Source: Paguma larvata (taxonomy: Eukaryota > Chordata > Mammalia > Carnivora > Viverridae). From it: a stretch of DNA of 64,000 nucleotides. The notes under the pieces were generated by a model. It was not told where the DNA came from. It did no database searches and was given only the letters and a program-made list of their open reading frames with translations. The stretch lies in NCBI GenBank assembly GCA_030068075.1, contig CM057829.1, positions 83,319,132 to 83,383,131 on the forward strand. The letters run 5' to 3'. Within the stretch, counting starts at the first letter, position 1, and every line of letters starts with the position of its first letter. A program made the position numbers and the translations under genes. Shown piece after piece: positions 60,278 to 64,000 of the stretch.

Positions 60278-61129
60278 AAATTATAAGTAGTGTCCAGCTT
60301 TTCACTGATGTCAAACATGCAATAACACTGCTCCTCTGATTTCTGCTGGGAGGCTGAGAGAAAGCAATTGGCAGGAATTTGGCAGTAAACAAACAGTGTC
60401 AGGGATTGCCTGCTGCCATCTTCCTTCACTGGTAATACAAGTAGACAAGACAGGAACACACACGTTTATGGTTACATCAAATAGAACAATAAGACAGGTT
60501 ATGTGAGCAATTTCACAAGTATAGTTTCTTCAGCAGAATAAGTGTGAATGGATTGTTTTGTTTTGTTTTGTTTTAACACAACATTTCAACCAGTAGATTT
60601 TATTTTTAAGAAATCAAGATTTCCAATTTCTTTTGAAAAACCTACTAACATCATATCTGAAATTCCACATGACAAGGATTGTCAAAATCTGAATAACATC
60701 TATTCTTTTTAGAAGGGGCATGAACTACCCAAATAACAATTTTCACCATTGTTTTTCATCCTCCTGACATCACAGAAGAGTGACATTTGCCACTCATTGT
60801 TGTTCGCATTCTGCTGCTCTCCTTATACTATAGAAATATTATCTGTACCTATGTCTTTCTCAAAAAGGAAACACAAAAGAAGATCCATAGACTCTAGATT
60901 CCAAAAATAGAAATAGACATATTTATTTGAGGCCCATCTTACGCCTTTATATTACCTACAAGTGTATAATAGATATTTGAATTTTTGACTCAGCCAAGGG
61001 CAAAAATATATTCTTGCCCCTGTATTTCTTTGCTTGGAGATTAAGAGTTTTTCCTAATGACAGATTCAGAGTGGTTAATGCTCACCAAATAATTACGATG
61101 GCAAAGTCCAAGCTTTCTAAAGACCATGT
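60278..61129. other. Unique intergenic DNA, possible conserved stretch
   Basis: 60290-60480 has mixed composition without repeat signature and could be non-coding constrained DNA. The remainder is AT-rich, with a (GTTTT)n-like run at 60555-60575. Confidence 0.45.
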
Positions 61130-61370
61130 GTGTACACATACTTGTGTATTAAGGAACTGAAAATGCCTTAGATACTACATCTTTACTCAATCATGTCATT
61201 TAATCTTAAAAATCAGGTACTGTTGTTTCACCTTTTTAATAACGTGGAAACTGAGGGTCGAAAGAAAGGTAATTAGCTCAAGGCCGTAAAGTTATTACCT
61301 TAGGTAACCTGTAGTAGTACTGTGGTTTATGCTACTTCACATCCTCTTAAACTCTGGACAGTGCTTCCTC
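61130..61370 (-). mobile_element. MIR SINE, inverted
   Basis: 'gtcatttaatcttaaaaatc', 'aacgtggaaactgagggtcg', 'ggtaattagctcaaggccgt' and 'actgtggtttatgctactt' follow an inverted MIR. Confidence 0.7.
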
Positions 61371-61599
61371 CATGACTTAAGAGGCTAAGTTGTTTCACCA
61401 AGTTCCAATAGATGCAATATTTTCAGAATTGACATGCTATGGCTTGTCAATATGTTAAAATGACTCTCTTTACTGCAAATTTAAGTATTCCATGCATTTA
61501 CTATTTTCCAAGTTAGTAGTTCCCTTGTTACTTGGAGGAAGTCAGGGTCACCTCTGAAGACCTGAGACTCCAAAGTCTGGCTTTGAACCTCAATGGTCC

Positions 61600-61790
61600 T
61601 TTCCTCCTTCTTTTGAGACATCTAAAATATGCCATTACACTATCTTCATAATTACTTTGTCCTCCTTCACACGATTTTAAGCTCCTTGAGGACATTTTTT
61701 AAAAATTTTATGTCTAACTTTGTGTCTTGAAGAGTACTGAACTTATTGGAATATTGGATCTACTTAACAGTAGTAGTTAATGTAGAGGGA
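61600..61790 (+). mobile_element. L2 LINE fragment
   Basis: 'cacacgattttaagctccttgaggaca' type phrase at about 61668, 'ctaactttgtgtcttgaag' and 'aacttattggaatattgg' resemble the L2 3' region. Confidence 0.5.
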
Positions 61791-63039
61791 GTGTGTGAGC
61801 TCTCTGAAAAATTAAAACTGAAAAATTAAAAGTAAAAAAATTAAAAGGATTGCATATGAACCAGTGGTGAGGAGACTCTCCTTTAAGCTGGCAGGAATTA
61901 AGACCTCCTTGTTTGTTTTGTTTTGGCTGCTACGCATCTTTCCTAATTATAAATAAGTTTGTCTGAATTACTTTGAGTACTACAAGCTGAGTGGCTTTGA
62001 TGGGGCTATGCAAATCTTCCAGGGATAAGCTTCTAAGATTCGAGTTCAGGAGTGGAATGGAAAGAAAGGTCTGGCTATTGACAGTTTCCAATGGAGTTTA
62101 CCCTGTCTGTTTCACAAGCAGGCAGCGGTATCTACGAATTTTAAAATTCAGTTACATACGATTTTAAAATTATAGTTCAATTGATAGGTTTCTGAATAGA
62201 CCTCTCAGCCTGCTGTATTGCAAAGTCTTTATTTTGTTAGCATGTTAGTTGGCTTCGGTCTTCAAACAGCAAGAAAACAAACAAAAGTTTCTTAAATTCC
62301 TGACATACTAGCAAAAGAGCTTGGACATTTATCTCCATGTGAGGCTAGATCTTGTTCTGTAGTTATAGAAAGATCATCGTAATGTTGCTCAAAGGATCCT
62401 TAGCAAGAATAAACTGAAACAATTATTTGATGGGGCGGTGGGAAGAGACATGACTTAATTACCCTCTCATCTCTAGGTCATAACCAGACTTGGAATGCAG
62501 AATGCAGAATGTGTATGGAGCATGGCTTTGTGCTATGATCTCTAGTGAGTTCTTGATACTTGAAATCTGTCCATGAGAATCTTTTCCTGAGGGTCAGCAT
62601 TAAAAATATCTCATCAAAGGAAACAGTTGCAAGGTGGTGTAGCTGTTATTTGACACACTCCTAAACACTTGGTATTTTAGCCGACAGAAGTCTACCTTCC
62701 AGAGAGCATGCATTCAGGGTTTGCTTTTGTAACCTGAGTTTAGATCCCTCAGGCACTCAGCGTGTTGGCAATCCCCTGTAAAACGATATCAGCAGGGGAC
62801 AAAGTGAAGTAAAGCGGATTGTATCTGACAGAGCTCCTTAAATAAGTTGTTCAATTGACAGGGGAGGTAGGAAGCCTTCTCAGGGTGATTAATACGAATG
62901 ATCTAGACTAGTTGATGTGTACTTTTAAATGACTGGTTTCTTATTATTTTCCTAACGAATAGTACAAAATGCATTCCAGAGAAAGAAGTATTTCTTAAAG
63001 TTTAAACATTTGAAGTCTTATGTTATGAAACAGTTTGCC
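61791..63039. other. Unique intergenic DNA with a possible conserved stretch
   Basis: No transposon recognised. 62600-62930 is more GC-balanced and holds homeodomain/MEIS-like words such as caattgacag (62852). No convincing exon. Confidence 0.45.
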
Positions 63040-63041
63040 TA

Positions 63042-63205
63042 AAGGTAGTTGTTCTCAAAATAAAATGCACAGGAGAATCGTCAGGGGTGCTTGTTCCATC
63101 ATGTTGATTTCCTGGGTCCCACTATGGAAATTCTGCTTCTGGGCTGGAGCCTAAGAAACTAGATTTTTAACAAGCATTTCAGGTATTCATGATGTGGATA
63201 ATTTA
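63042..63205 (+). mobile_element. MER5A-type hAT-Charlie DNA transposon
   Basis: 'gtagttgttctcaaaataaa', 'tgcacaggagaatcgtcagg', 'cctgggtcccactatggaaa', 'gctggagcctaagaaact' and 'tttttaacaagcatttcagg' follow MER5A. The right inverted end is lost or decayed. Confidence 0.8.
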
Positions 63206-64000
63206 GGGTTAGGTGTAAACAAAAGGAAACTTCAAGAAAAGATGTAAATGTGGTCTCTAATTGAACCTTTTCCTCTACTTACCTATATAGATTAACCTTT
63301 GGTCAGGAAGTTGGAGCAGATAATAAAAGAACCAGAAGAATGTCAGCTAAGGTGTTTAGGGGAAAATGAAAGAACTAGAGCTCCCTGATGGGAAGGTTCC
63401 CTGGAAAGTGGCTTTCAAAATAAATGTTAAAAGGGAAATTACCAAAGTATTGGCCTGCACCTCTGTCCATGATTTGTTTCAGGCATTCTGTTTTCAAGTA
63501 AGTATAAAATTTTTCCTACTCTCTTTAAAAAACAATCTGTTAAAGTGATCTCTCAATCAGACTTTAGGAGTAATGTAAATTTAATAAAAACAAACCAAAA
63601 CATCACAGAATACTGATTTAAAAAAGTCTTAATCGTGCTTAGATTTAGACCTTGGGAAATCAAAGACACGTGTTTGTATGTCCTAAATATTGCATTTCTG
63701 ATCCTCTATAAGTTTCTTAGACATTTGTAGTATTGTCACAGAAAACAAATTATGAATAAAGTATAATACACTGCAGTTTACTTTAATAAGGAAATACTTT
63801 CCAAATCATACTGTATATACCTGTTTCCAAAAACATATACATGTTTCCAAAATTTTTTACATTATTTAAAGTCTCGAACTTCAATGACTAAATGTTTCTA
63901 CTTCTGACCCCACTGACAGTGTTTCTGTATCACTCCTTGTAACTTTCCTTTGTAATATATTACTACTTTATCTTTATTTTAAACATGGGGTCTTGATGCT
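63206..64000. other. Intergenic DNA, no gene seen
   Basis: The 60-codon frame at 63366-63548 has no recognisable domain. Nothing else stands out. Confidence 0.45.

Noticed and set aside
1..64000. A protein-coding gene, operon, phage or plasmid system
   Set aside because: Base composition, SINEs, L1s, MIRs and microsatellites show mammalian intergenic (or intronic) DNA. No exon with convincing splice sites and coding pattern was found, but a small non-coding exon cannot be excluded by eye.

Overview
The window is gene-poor, AT-rich mammalian DNA, most likely from a cat (Felidae). The organism call rests on twelve tRNA-derived CAN-SINEs. Their body pattern (a 'gctgacagctcagagcctggagcc' type middle, a CT-rich stretch and a 'caaaaataaataaac' A-rich tail) is the felid form rather than the canid form. 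Carnivore-type L1s with a G-rich 3' UTR agree. I found no convincing protein-coding exon, no intact RNA gene and no bacterial or plasmid features. Every long open reading frame I could interpret belongs to an L1 retrotransposon or to a SINE.

Layout. 1-8.5 kb is unique AT-rich sequence with a degraded LTR-like repeat, a MIR, two SINEs and an L1 3' tail. 8.5-13.3 kb holds two old L1s that meet head to head at about 11.9 kb, the first split by two SINEs. 13.7-15.2 kb is an MLT1/MaLR LTR with its internal region, and a SINE sits inside the LTR. 16.2-19.3 kb is unique. 19.3-23.5 kb is a 4.2 kb decayed L1 on the minus strand. 23.8-24.6 kb is an antisense MLT1 LTR split by a Tigger-type DNA transposon. 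25-43 kb is mostly unique sequence with scattered ancient MIR, L2, MLT1 and L1 pieces and a few stretches that look like possible conserved non-coding DNA. 43.5 kb has a 67-bp tandem duplication, and 45-46.5 kb an old L1/HAL1-like repeat. 50.2-51.5 kb is a dense cluster of three SINEs plus a 3'-truncated U2 snRNA retropseudogene. 52.9-57.25 kb holds two younger, 5'-truncated L1s arranged head to head, with a perfect 58-bp palindrome touching the 5' junction of the second. 57.3-64 kb is unique sequence with MER5A-type DNA transposons, a SINE, and MIR and L2 remnants.

No genes act together here. The biology is that of transposon insertion, nesting and decay, plus any cis-regulatory elements hidden in the unique stretches. 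The most unusual structures are the 58-bp palindrome with the adjoining L1 (which also has extra sequence beyond its A-rich tail), the U2 fragment, and a 33-bp motif present twice 1.6 kb apart in otherwise unique DNA. I did not find evidence of a new biological system. Family names for repeats come from recognising sequence patterns, not from a database search.
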